From positions 124,001 to 188,000 of the forward strand of contig JACTVC010000007.1 of the NCBI GenBank assembly GCA_018417955.1: DNA of 64,000 bases. Reading direction: 5' to 3'. Both the position numbers and the translations under genes were made by a program. Under the pieces are notes generated by a model. It saw nothing but the letters and a program-made list of their open reading frames with translations, was not told the DNA's origin and made no database searches. This DNA is from Laccaria trichodermophora. Lineage: Eukaryota > Basidiomycota > Agaricomycetes > Agaricales > Hydnangiaceae. This document shows, piece by piece, positions 1-12,245 of the stretch; within the stretch, counting starts at the first letter, position 1, and the number at the start of each line of letters is the position of its first letter.

Positions 1-192
1 CCCAGATACTCCATGACACTGGCAGGAATTTTTTTGCCTGTGTGACATGGCTAAAACATTTCTGAGCAGTGTGACATGGTCAAAACATTTTTCAGCAGTG
101 TGACATGGCTCAGACATTTCTTAGCAGTGTGACATGACCAAAAGATTTTTCAGCAGTGTGACATGGCTAAAACATTTCCGACCAGTCTGAAA
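1..192. repeat. Short tandem array, GTGTGACATGG-type
   Basis: At least five irregular copies of a 30-38 bp unit containing GTGTGACATGG followed by an AACATTT block. The same words recur in degenerate form at 2,160-2,290. No coding capacity is seen. Confidence 0.7.
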
Positions 193-451
193 CACTTCAA
201 ATATTTCCTACCACTCTAACATGCTTCAAACATTTCCGACCACTTTCAAATGGCTAGGATATTTTTCAATACAAAATATCAACCCAAACATTTCTGGTCA
301 CAATATTAAAGATCAAACATTTTCTACCCAATCCAATATTATATTTTTACCCAAAGGCAAAAAAAATAAACGGCTGGCACAACCTATTAGCCTGGATACA
401 TTCTTACATTTTACAAGGCTAATAGCTTGGTCAAGGTGGGTGACTGAAGTG
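193..451 (-). repeat. Left arm of inverted repeat, element end ...GTGACTGAAGTG
   Basis: This segment is the inverted counterpart of 1,872-2,160. Shared blocks include the stretch around CTATTAG...TTGTAAAATG and a poly-A tract with CCAAAGGC. It stops at GGGTGACTGAAGTG (ending at 451), which is the reverse complement of the motif that opens the right arm. I read it as the end of a transposable element lying leftward, partly outside the window. Open frames here are short and look random. Confidence 0.65.
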
Positions 452-1871
452 TGTAAGAGGCCATTGCAAGCATGGCAGAAACAAGTCCTCTTTTGCAAGG
501 GCAATAGTAATCTATTTCTATTATCTTCTGCTTGTTTCTGTTTTTCTAGGTACCTTTTTATCACAAACAAGTACAATTTTCTATTTGAATCTTGCAGTAC
601 CCCAGCATCATTACCAGCAATGAAAAACAATGTCACACTTGGAAAAGTCTTTTACATATATCTTGACAATGGAAGCAGTTCAGAATATAGCTCACATAGA
701 CTCGAGAAGCTACAGTGTATGGCTACAACTTTCATTTTCACCATTTTTCGTAATTGATCATGTGACCATCATCCCAAGATCCAGGCAGTGTCTGATGTTC
801 TATACATCATTCAAATGTCTTTCTCATTTTTCTGCTATTTTCCACCTACTTTTGGATATATTACCATATTTGGAACTAGACTCTGGACGCTGACAACATA
901 ATCTAATGTTATCACCAACAATAAGCACTATCTCCCATTTTTTCCTGATTTTTTGGCTATTTTTTTGGCCATCTTTGGCTATATTACCATATTTAGAACT
1001 GGACTCTGGACCCTGACAACATTACTCAACATTATTACTAGCAATGGGCACCATCCCCCAGTTTTTCTGATTTTTTTTGGCTATTTTTTGGCTATTTCAG
1101 CTAAATTACCATATTTGGGCATGGACCCTGGACCCTGAAAACAACCCCCAATGTCATCACCAATAGTGAGCACCACCCTCCATTTTTTTCTGATTTTTCA
1201 GTTATTTTGTGTTTTTTTTGGCTAAATTACCATATTTGGAATTGTGCCATGGACCCTGAAAACAACCTCCAACATCATCACCAACAGTGAGCACCTCCCC
1301 CAATTTTTTCTGATTTTTCTGCTATTTTATTGCTATTTTACATCTGAAAAAGCATACATTTCCTAATTTAGACATGCCCCCTGGACCCTGAAAACAACCT
1401 CCAACATCATCACCAACAGTGAGCACCACTTCCAATTTTTTCTAATTTTCCCACTACTTTATGGCTATTTTATATCTCAAAAAGCGCACATTTCCTTATT
1501 TAGAAATGTGCCCTGGACCCTGAAAACAACCTTCAACATCATCACCAACAGTGAGCACCACCTCTGATTTTGCCTGATTTTTCTGCTATTTTAGTGCTAT
1601 TTTTCATTTAAAAATGATATCTTGTGGATTCAAGTTCAGTATACAGAAACCAACATTTCCTGAGGATACATATGTCATTTCAGACTATTTATTTGTATTT
1701 ACCTACATTTAGCCTCATTTCATGCAAACTGCAAAAAAAAACGATGTCATTTGGACCAGATTTGGCAGAGTTACATATAAAACTTCATTTCCACCATGAT
1801 AGATTACTCATCATTCAACATGTGCAAACAATTCTACTGCATGTGCAGTAAGTCAGTTTGCATTTGTTTTT
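452..1871. repeat. Minisatellite of about 118-134 bp between the two element ends
   Basis: About six degenerate copies (starts near 885, 1,008, 1,130, 1,250, 1,384 and 1,515) of a unit with GGACCCTGAAAACAACC, a CATCATCACCAACAGTGAGCACC block and a T-rich tail. The segment is present again in inverted orientation at about 13,380-14,670, including the non-tandem flank TGTAAGAGGCCATTGC. No gene is recognised. Confidence 0.7.
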
Positions 1872-2160
1872 CACTTCAGTCACCCACCTTGAACAAGCTA
1901 TTAGCCTTGTAAAATGTAAGAATGTATCCAGGCTAATAGGTTGTGCAGCCATTTATTTTTTTGCCTTTGGGAGAAAATATAACATTGGATTGGGTGGAAA
2001 ATGTTTGACCTTTATGTAATATTGTGACCAGAAATGTTTGGGTAGATAAATTGTGTTCAAAAATATCCTAGTCAAGTGAAAGTGGTCAAAAATATTTGAA
2101 GGGGTTCAGACTGGTAAGAAATGTTTGAAGTGTGTCAGACTGGTAAGAAATGTTTGAAGT
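1872..2160 (+). repeat. Right arm of inverted repeat, element end CACTTCAGTCACCCAC...
   Basis: Inverted match to 193-451. It opens with CACTTCAGTCACCCAC, the terminal motif also found (reversed) at 9,487-9,502 and 12,788-12,803. The following block contains CTATTAGCCTTG, also similar between copies. Transposon end; superfamily undetermined. Confidence 0.65.
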
Positions 2161-2389
2161 GTGCCAGAGTGGCAAGAAATGTTTCAGTGGTGTGACATTG
2201 CTCGGATATATTCTAAGCATGTTACACTGCTGAAAATTCTTTTAGCCTTGTCACATGGCTCAAACATATCTGACCAGTGTCACAGGGTATCTGGGGTCCC
2301 AGTTTCAGAAAAAAGACTTGGTTTTTCTGGTGCAGTTTTCTCATCATTTTGTACATTGCTTTTTTTTTTTCCCCTCAAAACTCATCTAA

Positions 2390-3030
2390 GTTTGTTCTCA
2401 CCAACACCCCGCTTCTATCTCATTTTCACCACTCTAAGTCTGTTTTCACCAACACCCCACTTCTCTCTATCATGTTCACCACTCTTAGGTTGTATTCACC
2501 AACATTCTGCTTCTCTCTGTCATGTTCACCACTCTAAGGTTGTATTCACCTACACCCCGCTTCTCTCTGTTATGTTCACCACTTTAAGTCTGTTTTCACC
2601 AACATCCCACTTCTCAACTCAACCAAGTTAGCATCCCTCAGCAGCTTTCCCCCATTGTTTTCACCAACACCCCCCTTCTATCTGCCATGTTTACCATTTA
2701 AAACTTAACCAAGTTAGCATCCCTCAGCAGCTTTCCCCCACTGTTTTCACCAATGCCCTTCTATCTGCTGTGTTCATCATTAAAAAGACATTTCTTAACC
2801 TGTCAAAACTATTCAAAAGATTCATAAAGATTTCTTTGGACTTGTACATGCCATGCATAGCAATGGCCTACACTAACAAGTTTTCACCAACACCCCCTTC
2901 TATCTGCCATGTTCACCACTAAAACTCATCCAAGTTAGCATCCCCCAGCAGCATTCCCCTATTGTTTGCACCAACACCCCCCTTCTATCTGCCATGTTCA
3001 CCACTTAAATAAAAGAGACTCAAACCTTTC
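2390..3030. repeat. 50-bp tandem repeat and related irregular copies
   Basis: From about 2,399 to 2,610 a unit with TTTTCACCAACACCCC and ATGTTCACCACT recurs every 50 bp. From 2,610 to 3,030 the same words recur at longer spacing, mixed with copies of AAGTTAGCATCCCTCAGC. The open frames over this stretch are by-products of the repeat. Confidence 0.75.
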
Positions 3031-3545
3031 TTAACTTGTCAAAACTATCCAAAAGATTTCATGAAGACTTCTTAGTTTGCAAAACATTTCTTGCTCCCAA
3101 ATATTTATTTGAAAGAATTCTTCACAAGCTAAACATTTCCAAATATGACAAGAAATATGTCACAAAGATTTCTTGTCAGTACAAACATTTTGAAGAAGAT
3201 TTCTTATCCAGTCAGAGATCTTTGAACTTGTAAACATTTCCAAATACAATAAGAAATATCTCACAAAAATTTCTTGTCAGTACAAACATTTTAAAGAAGA
3301 TTTCTTATCCAGTCAGAAATCTTTGAACTTGTAAACATTTCCAAATACAATAAGAAATATCTCACAAAGATTTCTTGTCAGTGCAAACATTTGGAAGAAG
3401 ATTTCTTATCCAGTCAGAGATCTCTGAACTTGTAAACATTTCCAAATACAATAAGAAATATCTCACAAAGATTTCTTGTCAGTACAAACATTTTGAAGAA
3501 GATTTCTTATCCAGTCAAAGATCTTTGAACTTGTAAACATTTCTT
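3030..3545. repeat. 101-bp tandem repeat
   Basis: GTAAACATTTCC occurs at 3,230, 3,331, 3,432 and 3,533, an exact 101-bp period, preceded by one more diverged unit. Each unit holds AAGAAATATCTCACAAA and GATTTCTTATCCAGTCA. Regular spacing with little divergence suggests recent unequal exchange. Confidence 0.85.
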
Positions 3546-3629
3546 ATCCAATCAAAGTGAGAAGAGAAAGTGCAGTTTATTGATTTATGAATATAACTAC
3601 ATAAATTTGTATTACAACATTGAACATTA

Positions 3630-3880
3630 TATAAAGGGAAGGGGAAAGTGAGGGTGAGGGGAGAGGGGTGGTGGGCAATGAGGGTGAGGGGAGGGGGTGT
3701 GGGCAGTGAGGGTGAGGGTGGTAGAGTGAGAGCAGTGAGGGTGAAGGTGGAGTGAGGGAGAGGGGAGGAGGTGAGCAGTGAGGGAGAGGGGAAGGGGGGT
3801 GGTGGGCAGTGAGTATGAGGGGAAGGGGATGGTGGGGAGTGAGAGATAGGGGGAGGGAGTGACGGCAGTGATGGAGGGGT
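3630..3880 (+). repeat. Purine-rich G-run tract
   Basis: About 250 bp in which the plus strand is nearly all A and G, with many G-runs of three or more separated by short A/T spacers (GGGTGAGG, GGGGAGAGGGG). The composition allows G-quadruplex or triplex DNA. It divides AT-rich repeats on the left from a GC-richer segment on the right. The proline- and histidine-rich open frames on the minus strand follow from composition. Confidence 0.75.
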
Positions 3881-3899
3881 ATTTGGCCCTCGTCACTGT

Positions 3900-5100
3900 G
3901 TGTGACTGGTGGTGGCAAGCACTCAGCGTGTCTTCATCGTCGTCGTCGCTCCTGTGTCTGCCCTCGTTGTTGTCGAGGTCCATCTTCCACCCTACAGTGT
4001 CCTCGTCGCACCGTTGATTGCGTCTCTGCTGCCTGACATCGTGTCGTGCCGTGATGTGGCCGCTGACGGGCGGCATGCCCTTCCCTTTTGGGAGGGGTGG
4101 CATGGTGACGTGGGGGGTGCTAGACATCAACCGCCAGTGGGCGGTCAACGGTGGTGGTGTTCCGTGAGTTATTTGGGTGGGGAGGGACTTACTTACTGAT
4201 CTTAATATATGATGATGACGACGACATAATCGTCGTTGTTGTCCGTCTGTGTCGCAGAGTCGCCATGCCGCTTGTCAGCACTGGTTGTTGTTAGCGGGTT
4301 GGTTGGAGATGAAGGACGGAGCTGGAGTTGCTCACTGTGATAATATGAACAGAAATGACGGACGATGAAATGTCATCATCTGTTGTTTGGTTGCCACGTC
4401 GCCAACAGCAACGTGGCACCTGGGCGCTCGTGGACATCGGTGGGCGCTCGTGGTCGTTGGTTGGCGCTCGTGGTCGTCCATTGCCATTCGGGTCATTGTG
4501 GTCCTCGAGAAACAAATACGATGAACGACGACATTGGATGTCATCGTTCTTCGTCTGGTTGCCACATCACAGCTAGCGACGTGGCCCCTGGTTAGCATCT
4601 GAATGGAAAACTGGGGGTGGTGACTGCCTACCAGGATGGGTTGAGTACGACCTGGGCATGACCTCATCACTGTCGTCCTCGCCTTCCGTCAACATCCATG
4701 GATCTCGTGTGCTGGGGGTTGGTGACGTGGTGCTGCCACATCATTCTTGTGGTGCTGTGGTGGTTGAGGTTGGTCCGTGACAACGTGGTATGTCATCATG
4801 CACCATCAGCGTCGTTGTTGTCAGCGTCGTTGTTGCATTGTGTCATCAGCATCATTGTTGCATTGCAGGTGGTGCTCGTTGCGGGTGGTTTGTGTGGGCG
4901 GACAGGGTGGTTTGTGGGGGGGTCGTGTGAGGTGGAAGTCATTGATCGTGGGGTTGATGTGGAGTAGTAACGTCACGAAGTCACAGCGTGTGACGTTTGC
5001 GTCAACGTTCATTCATTCCGACATAGATAGAGTTCTGAATAAGTTGAGAACTGCCAAACTGGCAAAAATTAATGGGAATTGCAGTGGGTAAGTACTAAAA
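3900..5100. other. GC-richer low-complexity segment, CGTCGTT-rich
   Basis: This stretch is richer in GC than the surrounding repeats and full of CGTCGTT, CGACGAC and GGGCGCTCGTGG words. A block with ATGTCATC followed by GGTTGCCAC appears near 4,368 and again near 4,539. Frames are open on both strands but match nothing I know and have no plausible intron pattern, so no gene is called. It may be part of an unidentified element. Confidence 0.45.
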
Positions 5101-6279
5101 CATACTAGTCTACATAGATGAATTTTTGGATGGCTCAAAATCCCAAAAGCAACTTGTATTAATTTGGTAGTATGAAAGCAGGCAGGACTCGGATCTCCAC
5201 ATATTCAGTGTCTTCATGCCAAAGCTGTTGTCTTGGAGTAAGTCAAATAAATATTCTCCTTGTTGCTGCTCTTCTACTATGGTATCAATGAACAAAAAGT
5301 GTGAGGTTGTTAGCTGTACTCAGTGTAAGTAAAATCACTGTACTCTGGGCTTGTATATTTCCACTTTTACCTAAATATATTTTGTTGTCTAGTGTCACAC
5401 TAAATATATTTCTAGTGTGTCACACACCCCAAAATATATTTCCTCACTGGAATGGACTCCAAATATATTTCCTATGGCTGGACCCTGAATTGTGACTGTC
5501 ACAATGTAGAAATATATTTCTTGTCTGGGATGGACTTGGGATATATTTTGCAGCTAGGGTTGACTAAGGATATATTTTTTCAGCCACAAGGGGTGTCTGG
5601 GGTCCTATATTTAAGAGAAAAACTTGGGATTTTTTTAATATAGGGGATAGGGTATTTACCTATTATTTTGTAGGCAGAATACCCTCATTGGGATGTTTGT
5701 TGACAGATATTTACCAATGGGTTTGACCCATGTGTAGTATATGCATTGATGTGTGCACTATTTCCTAATTGGGAAAACCATTACACTTTTTTCTGCCACA
5801 CCTGATGTCAGGCACAGTGCACATTTGGGTGGGTAACTGTTTCCCACGCTTTTTGGGCCAGAGGAGTTAATGGCTAGCATGGTGTGGTCATTGTTAGTGA
5901 CGATGTGTGCACTATTTCCTAATTGGGCCATTTGCTAATTAAGAAAAGTGTTACACTTTTTTCTGACAAACCTGATGTCAGGCACAGTGCACATTTAGGT
6001 TGGGAACTGTTTCCCATGCTTTTTGAGCCAGAAGAATTAATGGCTAGCATGGTGTGGTCATTGTTAGTGATGATGTGCACACTATTTCCTAATTGGGCCA
6101 TTTTCTAATTAAGAAAAGCGTTACACTTTTTTCTGACACATCTGATGTCAGGCTGCGCATTGGGGTGGCGAACTGTTTCCCATGCTTTTTGGGCCAGAAG
6201 AGTTAATGGCTAGCAGGGTGTTGTCCTTGTTAATGACGATGTTCGCATATTTCCCAATTGGGAAAGTTATTACATAATA

Positions 6280-6950
6280 TCACTTTGGTTTGTAGTGTCT
6301 GCTTTTTTCATTACAACACTTTGTAGTGTCCGCTTTATTGATTAGAAAATTGTGTAGTGTCCACTTTTTTCATTAAAACACTATGTAGTGTCCGCTTTAT
6401 TCATTATAAAATTGTGTAGTGTCCGATTTTTTCATTAAAACACTTTGTAGTGTCCGCTTTTTTCATAAAACACTTTGTAGTGTCCGCTTTGTTCATTAGA
6501 AAATTGTGTACTGTCTGCTTTTTTCATTGCAACACATTTTAGTGTCCGCTTTATTCATTAGAAAATTGTGTAGTGTGCGCTTTTTTCATTACAACACTTT
6601 GTAGTGTCCGCTTTATTCATTAGAAAATTGTGTAGTGTCCGCTTCTTTCATTAAAAAACTATGTAGTGTTCACTTTGTTCATTAGAACATTATGTAGTGT
6701 CCGATTTTTTCATTAAAACACTTTGCAGTGTCCGCTTTGTTCATTAGAAAATTGTGTAGTGGCTGCTTTTTTCATTACAACACTTTGTAGTGTCCGCTTT
6801 ATTCATTAGAAAATTGTGTAGTGTCCGCTTTTTTCATTACAACACTGTGTAGTGTCCGCTTTATTCATTAGAAAACTGTGTAGTGTCCGCTTTTTTCATT
6901 AGAAATGTGTGCAGTGTCCAATTCTTTCATTACAAAACTTTGTGGTTTGC
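6280..6950 (+). repeat. GTAGTGTCCGC array, left palindrome arm
   Basis: Around twenty copies of about 30-35 bp with GTAGTGTCCGCTTT followed by TTCATTA and an AAAATTG or AACACTTTG spacer. The two spacer types partly alternate, giving a higher-order unit of about 60 bp. Confidence 0.85.
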
Positions 6951-7369
6951 CTTTCTGATATCCTGCAGCTTCTTGGAAATATAGCTTAATGTTTCAGAGA
7001 AACTGACTCCAGCCAAAGACCTCTTCATCATTTAGAATCCATACACAAATTGTGTGTTGACTGACCATCAAGTGTTCTATTTGTTCCCTTGGCTAGCTTC
7101 AGTGATGTTGTCCAACATTCATTGCATCTCCCTGGGGAGTCATCTCTGTCCATCTTTGTCTGACCATACCCAACCTCAACATGATCTCCTTCAAGAAGAT
7201 CTCAGTGATTGATTTGCCACCTGTTGGGGCTACTATCAGATGCTGTTCAAGGGGAAAGTTAGGACACTTGATGCTCAGTCAAAACACAACTGGTGTATGA
7301 ATTCCAGATGATGAAGAGCTGTTTTACTGCAGTGACAATATATCAGAAAGGCAGACCACAAAGTTTTCT

Positions 7370-8125
7370 GATGAAAAAAGGGGATACTACACAGAATTGT
7401 AATGAAAAAAGCAGACACTACACAATTTTCTAATGAATAAAGCGGACACTATAAAGTGTTGTAATGAAAAAAGCAGACACTACACAATTTTCTAATGAAC
7501 AAAGTGTTTTAACGAAAAAATCGGACACTACATCATTTTCTAATGAATAAAGCGGACACTACATAGCTTTTTAATGAAAAAAGCGGACACTACACAATTT
7601 TCTAACAAATAAAGCGGACACTACAAAGTGTTGCAATGAAAAAAGCAGATACTACACAATTTTCTAATGAACAAAGCGGACACTACAAAGTGTTTTATGA
7701 AAAAATCGGACACTACACAATTTTCTAATGAATAAAGCGGACACTACATAGTTTTTTAATTAAAGAAGCGGACACTACACAATTTTCTAATGAATAAAGC
7801 GGACACTACATAGTTTTTTAATGAAAAAAGCGGACAACTACACAGTTTTCTAATGAACAAAGCGAACACTACAAAGTGTTTTAATGAAAAAAGCGGACAC
7901 TACACAATTTTCTAATGAATAAAGCGGACACTACAAAGTGTTGTAATGAAAAAAGCGGACACTAAAAAGTGTTCTAATGAAAAAATCGGACACTACACAA
8001 TTTTCTAATCAATAAAGCAGACACTACAAAGTGTTGTAATGAAAAAAGTGGATACTACACAATTTTCTAATCAATAAAGCGGACACTACAAAGTGCTGTA
8101 ATGAAAAAAGCAGACACTACAAACC
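7370..8125 (-). repeat. GTAGTGTCCGC array, right palindrome arm (inverted)
   Basis: Reverse-complement partner of the array at 6,280-6,950: AAAGCGGACACTAC units with the same two alternating spacers. The copy number is slightly larger than in the left arm, so the arrays have changed independently since the palindrome formed. Confidence 0.85.
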
Positions 8126-9410
8126 AAAGTGATATTATGTAATGACTTTCCCAATTGGGAAATATGTGAACATCGTCATTAACAAGGACAACACCATGCT
8201 AGCCATTAACTCTTCTGGCCCAAAAAGCGTGGGAAATAATTCGCCACCCCAATGTGCAGCCTGACATCAGATGTGTCAGAAAAAAGTGTAACGCTTTTCT
8301 TAATTAGGAAATGGCCCAATTAGGAAATAGTGTGCACATCGTCACTAACAATGACCACACCATGCTAGCCATTAATTCTTCTGGCTCAAAAAGCATGGGA
8401 AACAGTTCCCAACCTAAATGTGCACTGTGCCTGACATTAGGTTTGTCAGAAAAAAGTGTGACACTTTTCTTAATTAGGAAGTCGCCCAATTAGGAAATAG
8501 TGCACACATCATCATTAACAATGACCACACCATGCTAGCCATTAACTCTTCTGGCCCAAAAAGCATGGGAAACAGTTCCCAACCTAAATGCACAGTGTGC
8601 CTGACATCAGGTCTGTCAGAAAAAAGTGTAACGCTTTTCCCAATTAGGAAGACGCCCAATTAGGAAATAGTGTGCACATCATCATTAACAATGACCACAC
8701 CATGCTAGCCATTAATTCTTCTGGCTCAAAAAGCATGGGAAACAGTTCCCAACCTAAATGTGCACTGTGCCTGACATCAGGTTTGTCAGAAAAAAGTGTA
8801 ACGCTTTTCTTAATTAGCAAATGGCCCAATTAGGAAATAGTGCACACATCGTCACTAACAATGACCACACCATGCTAGCCATTAACTCCTCTGGCCCAAA
8901 AAGCGTGGGAAACAGTTACCCACCCAAATGTGCACTGTGCCTGACATCAGGTGTGGCAGAAAAAAGTGTAACGGTTTTCCCAATTAGGAAATAGTGCACA
9001 CATCAATGCATATACTACACATGGGTCAAACCCATTGGTAAATATCTGTCAACAAACATCCCAATGAGGGTATTCTGCCTACAAAATAATAGGTAAATAC
9101 CCTATCCCCTATATTAAAAAAATCCCAAGTTTTTCTCTTAAATATAGGACCCCAGACACCCCTTGTGGCTGAAAAAATATATCCTTAGTCAACCCTAGCT
9201 GCAAAATATATCCCAAGTCCATCCCAGACAAGAAATATATTTCTACATTGTGACAGTCACAATTCAGGGTCCAGCCATAGGAAATATATTTGGAGTCCAT
9301 TCCAGTGAGGAAATATATTTTGGGGTGTGACACACTAGAAATATATTTAGTGTGACACTGGACAACAAAATATATTTAGGTAAAAGTGGAAATATACAAG
9401 CCCAGAATAT

Positions 9411-9502
9411 ATACAATATAGATATACACCCTGACATTTAGTCCCGTAGTATTCATGGAGTTTGCAAGACTAATAGTCAGTTGTCAGTGGGTGACTGAAG
9501 TG
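9411..9502 (-). repeat. Element end after the palindrome, ...GTGGGTGACTGAAGTG
   Basis: About 90 bp (TATATACAATATAGATATAC through GTGGGTGACTGAAGTG) that also closes the related segment ending at 12,803. The left palindrome arm lacks a counterpart, so the palindrome is asymmetric at this edge. Likely the terminus of the same transposon family as at 451 and 1,872. Confidence 0.6.
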
Positions 9503-10430
9503 ACCAAATCTCTATACAACAGTCCTTCGGGCGTAGAGCATTGTGGAACCCTATACTGTCGTTATTAAGGGCATAGCGAAGTGATAGCAAAAGACTACAT
9601 TGTCTCGTAGAATTAAGGGAACATAGCAGACAGACCAATGAACGAACTTGAAGCTTAATAACAGCCCGTTACACTTAACACCTGTAACACCAACAAATTA
9701 CAATGTCCATATCTACATGCAATATGTCTATACTATCTACAAATGACAGTAACTAGATGATCACTATGAGCATATAAAGTGCACTATTCAATGATCCTCA
9801 CCCCCCAGCAGATGTGTAACACACTATCTATGTGTTATATGTGGGGAGCTGTTGATGAATGTTGTATAGTGAGCCAAAATGATAATGGTGTTAAGACCAA
9901 GCTGTGATTAGCTACAATACATCAAGAGAAATTCTGCCAGTATCTAGTGGAGATCATTCATACTTCAGAATTCCACTCACAATCTCCACTCCTTCTCTGG
10001 AAATTCTACACCAAAAGGTTGGATAAATGAAAGATTATTCCTTCATCTACTGGTGCATATATATGGTAGTGTAGACAGCTGTATACCTAATGCAGCCTTA
10101 CAGCCTCCCCTACTCTATAACATCAACCAGGACCTTCAAACATGTAGTCAACATGATATAGGTGACCCCAGGGGATCTCACCTTGCAACTTGTCACTTAC
10201 TGCTATAGTTCGTGAGGTAAATCAACTGGCAATGTGATCTTGCCTCTGGCTTGGTTTGAACTGCCAACCTGCTGACAAGCTGTAATCTTTTATTTAGTGT
10301 AAACTAAATGCCTATTCAGTGACTCTGATAAACTCAAATTACTTGCTAAACATTTAATGCACATATAATCCATTAGACCACCCAAATTTGAAATACTACT
10401 AGAATAAAATTAGAAAGAAATTGGGTGTTG
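9503..10430. other. Gene-free AT-rich stretch
   Basis: No protein family, RNA gene or clear repeat is seen. One part (about 9,830-10,150) has a TATA-like run and short direct repeats that could belong to a decayed LTR, but no matching second copy lies in the window. Confidence 0.4.
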
Positions 10431-11620
10431 ATGATGGGGTAATGTTTACATGGTCTGTGCACAGTTCCCAATATAGTAATTACTGAAATTACAGCCAAAA
10501 AGTCAGAAAAAAATAAGAAAAGAAATTCACATGCTGGAAATGGTCATTAATAATGTTAATGTATTGTTTACTTGGTCTGTGCACATTTCCAAATATGGTA
10601 ATTTGTGAAAATATGGCCAGAACATTGATGTCTAACTCTAGCTGATATGGTTTCATCTGATAGGCACATGATAAATGTTCATATTGTATATCACATGATA
10701 CAGTCATATGATATGACATGTGATCAATCATGTGATATGATCATGTGATGTATCATGTGGTCTGATTATGTGATATAGATCATGTGATATGTCATGTGGC
10801 CCAATCATGTGACATACCATATGATGTATCATGTGATACAGTCACATAATAGCCAGCAAAGATTTTGGCACTTACCTAGTATTTACACCAGAATAGTGTG
10901 GCTACTACAATTCCAAAATAAAGTAAGTATTGCATTTCCACATGAAAAATTGAAGAGAAAGAGAAAAAATAATAGAGGAAATTCAATAAAGCTAGAAAAT
11001 CAGAAAAATAAAATAAAAATAATAAAGTAATGTTAAAAATATTGGGGTACAATATACAGGGTCTGTGCACATTTTCCAATATGATAATCAACATAAATAT
11101 AGGCAGGAAAATAAAATAAAAATTCAAATGATATGTGATAATTTTGATCTACTGTTTACTTGGTCTGTGCATATTTCCAAGTATGGTAATTAATGAAAAT
11201 ATAGCCAGAAAATTACAAGAAAAACAGAAAAATAATATACTATTATTGACAATATTGACATACTATGAACATAGTTTGTGCACATTTCCTAATATAATAA
11301 TTAATACAAATATAGCCAGAAAAATAAGAAAATGGACCCATTGTTGACAATATTGGGTATATACATGGCCTGTGCACATTTGCCAATATAGTAATTGATA
11401 CAAATATAATTAGAAAAATGAAAAAAAAATCATGTGATGTAAATAGATCTTGGTGCACTGTTTACTTGGTCTGTGCATATATCCAATTAGAGCCAAAAGA
11501 GAAAAAAAGGATGGACATACTATTGACTATTATTGACAATGTGGGTGCATGGTGGACATGACTTGTGCATATTTGCAAATAGGGTAATATAGCCAGAAAA
11601 TCGCAATAAAATGAGAGTAA
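10430..11620 (+). repeat. Tandem repeat of about 100 bp, GGTCTGTGCACATTTCC-type
   Basis: About eight degenerate copies of a unit with TGGTCTGTGCACATTTCC, AATATGGTAATT and AAATATAGCCAGAAAA (near 10,450, 10,580, 11,060, 11,165, 11,275, 11,370, 11,470 and 11,560). The core TTCCAAATATGGTAATT is also shared with the minisatellite at 13,380-14,500, so the two arrays may have a common origin. Confidence 0.75.
10660..10860. repeat. CATGTGAT-rich imperfect microsatellite
   Basis: About 200 bp dominated by CATGTGATATG, TCATGTGAT and ATCACATGA variants in both orientations, so many short hairpins are possible. It sits inside the tandem array at 10,430-11,620. No function is inferred. Confidence 0.7.
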
Positions 11621-11639
11621 CATTGGGGAAAATGTAGAT

Positions 11640-12245
11640 GGTAATTACTGGTGGTCATAATATTGCAGGGCTGATTTTGGAGTTCATTTTGCATTTTCAA
11701 ATGAGAAATATTACCATTTCAATGAAAATCATTTATAAAATATGGTAGAAATGAGAAAAAATAGGACTTCTTGTTGGGTACTGTTGTCAAGGTCTAAAAT
11801 CCATGTCTAAAACAGAAAATTCAAATATTTCTAATAGAGAGATCAGAATTCTGGAGGATTCTAGCCATTTCTGCAGAAATAGGTGGGGCACAATAAAGTA
11901 CTGGCAGTCATGATGGTGTTACATTTAGTATGTCATTATAGTCAACAAACACAAATACATCACATATACATTTACATGAAACATCAAACTCTGACAATCC
12001 TCAGAACTCTCCAGTGCTCTGGAACATACCTCTATGGGAGTGAGAAAATATAGCTAGCATAGTAAATGTAACAATCCCCAGAACTCTCTCTAGTTTTCAG
12101 AAACATAAGTTTACTGCAGTGAAGAATATGGCTTGCACATCAGCCAATAGTTATCTCTGGTAATTTGCATGAATAATAGACAACAGTAATGATTCAGTTG
12201 GTAAGGCTAGTCTATTATAGGCAATTACCAATGTAAACTCAATAT
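11640..12245. other. Gene-free AT-rich stretch
   Basis: Nothing recognised: no long frame, no obvious repeat period and no TIR. It ends where the copy of the palindrome right arm begins. Confidence 0.4.

Larger units (their letters stand above)
5337..9410. repeat. Long palindrome (foldback) of about 4.1 kb
   Basis: The left half (5,337-6,975) is repeated in inverted orientation in the right half (about 7,330-9,410), centred near 7,150. Paired landmarks are the GCTTGTATATTTCCAC end near 5,350 and 9,400, the ACCCTATCCCCTATATT type block near 5,645 and 9,110, units of about 170-180 bp with CTAGCATGGTGTGG (about 5,750-6,240; 8,150-9,000), and the GTAGTGTCCGC arrays. The arms differ in repeat copy number. 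Identical short frames of about 61 codons recur in the 170-bp units, a repeat effect. A transcript could fold into a very long hairpin. Confidence 0.85.

Noticed and set aside
221..757. 178-codon frame in the left repeat arm
   Set aside because: It overlaps the inverted-repeat arm, has no family signature, and a frame on the other strand is nearly as long.
3577..4148. Pro/His/Ser-rich frames on the minus strand
   Set aside because: They translate the purine tract and nearby low-complexity DNA; composition alone explains them.
6280..8125. CRISPR-like regular array
   Set aside because: Units are adjacent imperfect tandem repeats with two alternating spacers, mirrored in a palindrome, in a eukaryotic genome.
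5919..8829. Repeated 60-61 codon frames such as MGHLLIKKSVTLFS
   Set aside because: They occur once per 170-bp repeat unit on both strands of the palindrome, so they follow from the repeat.
9830..10330. Possible solo LTR
   Set aside because: There are TATA-like and TGTTAT words, but no second copy, no target duplication and no clear ends.
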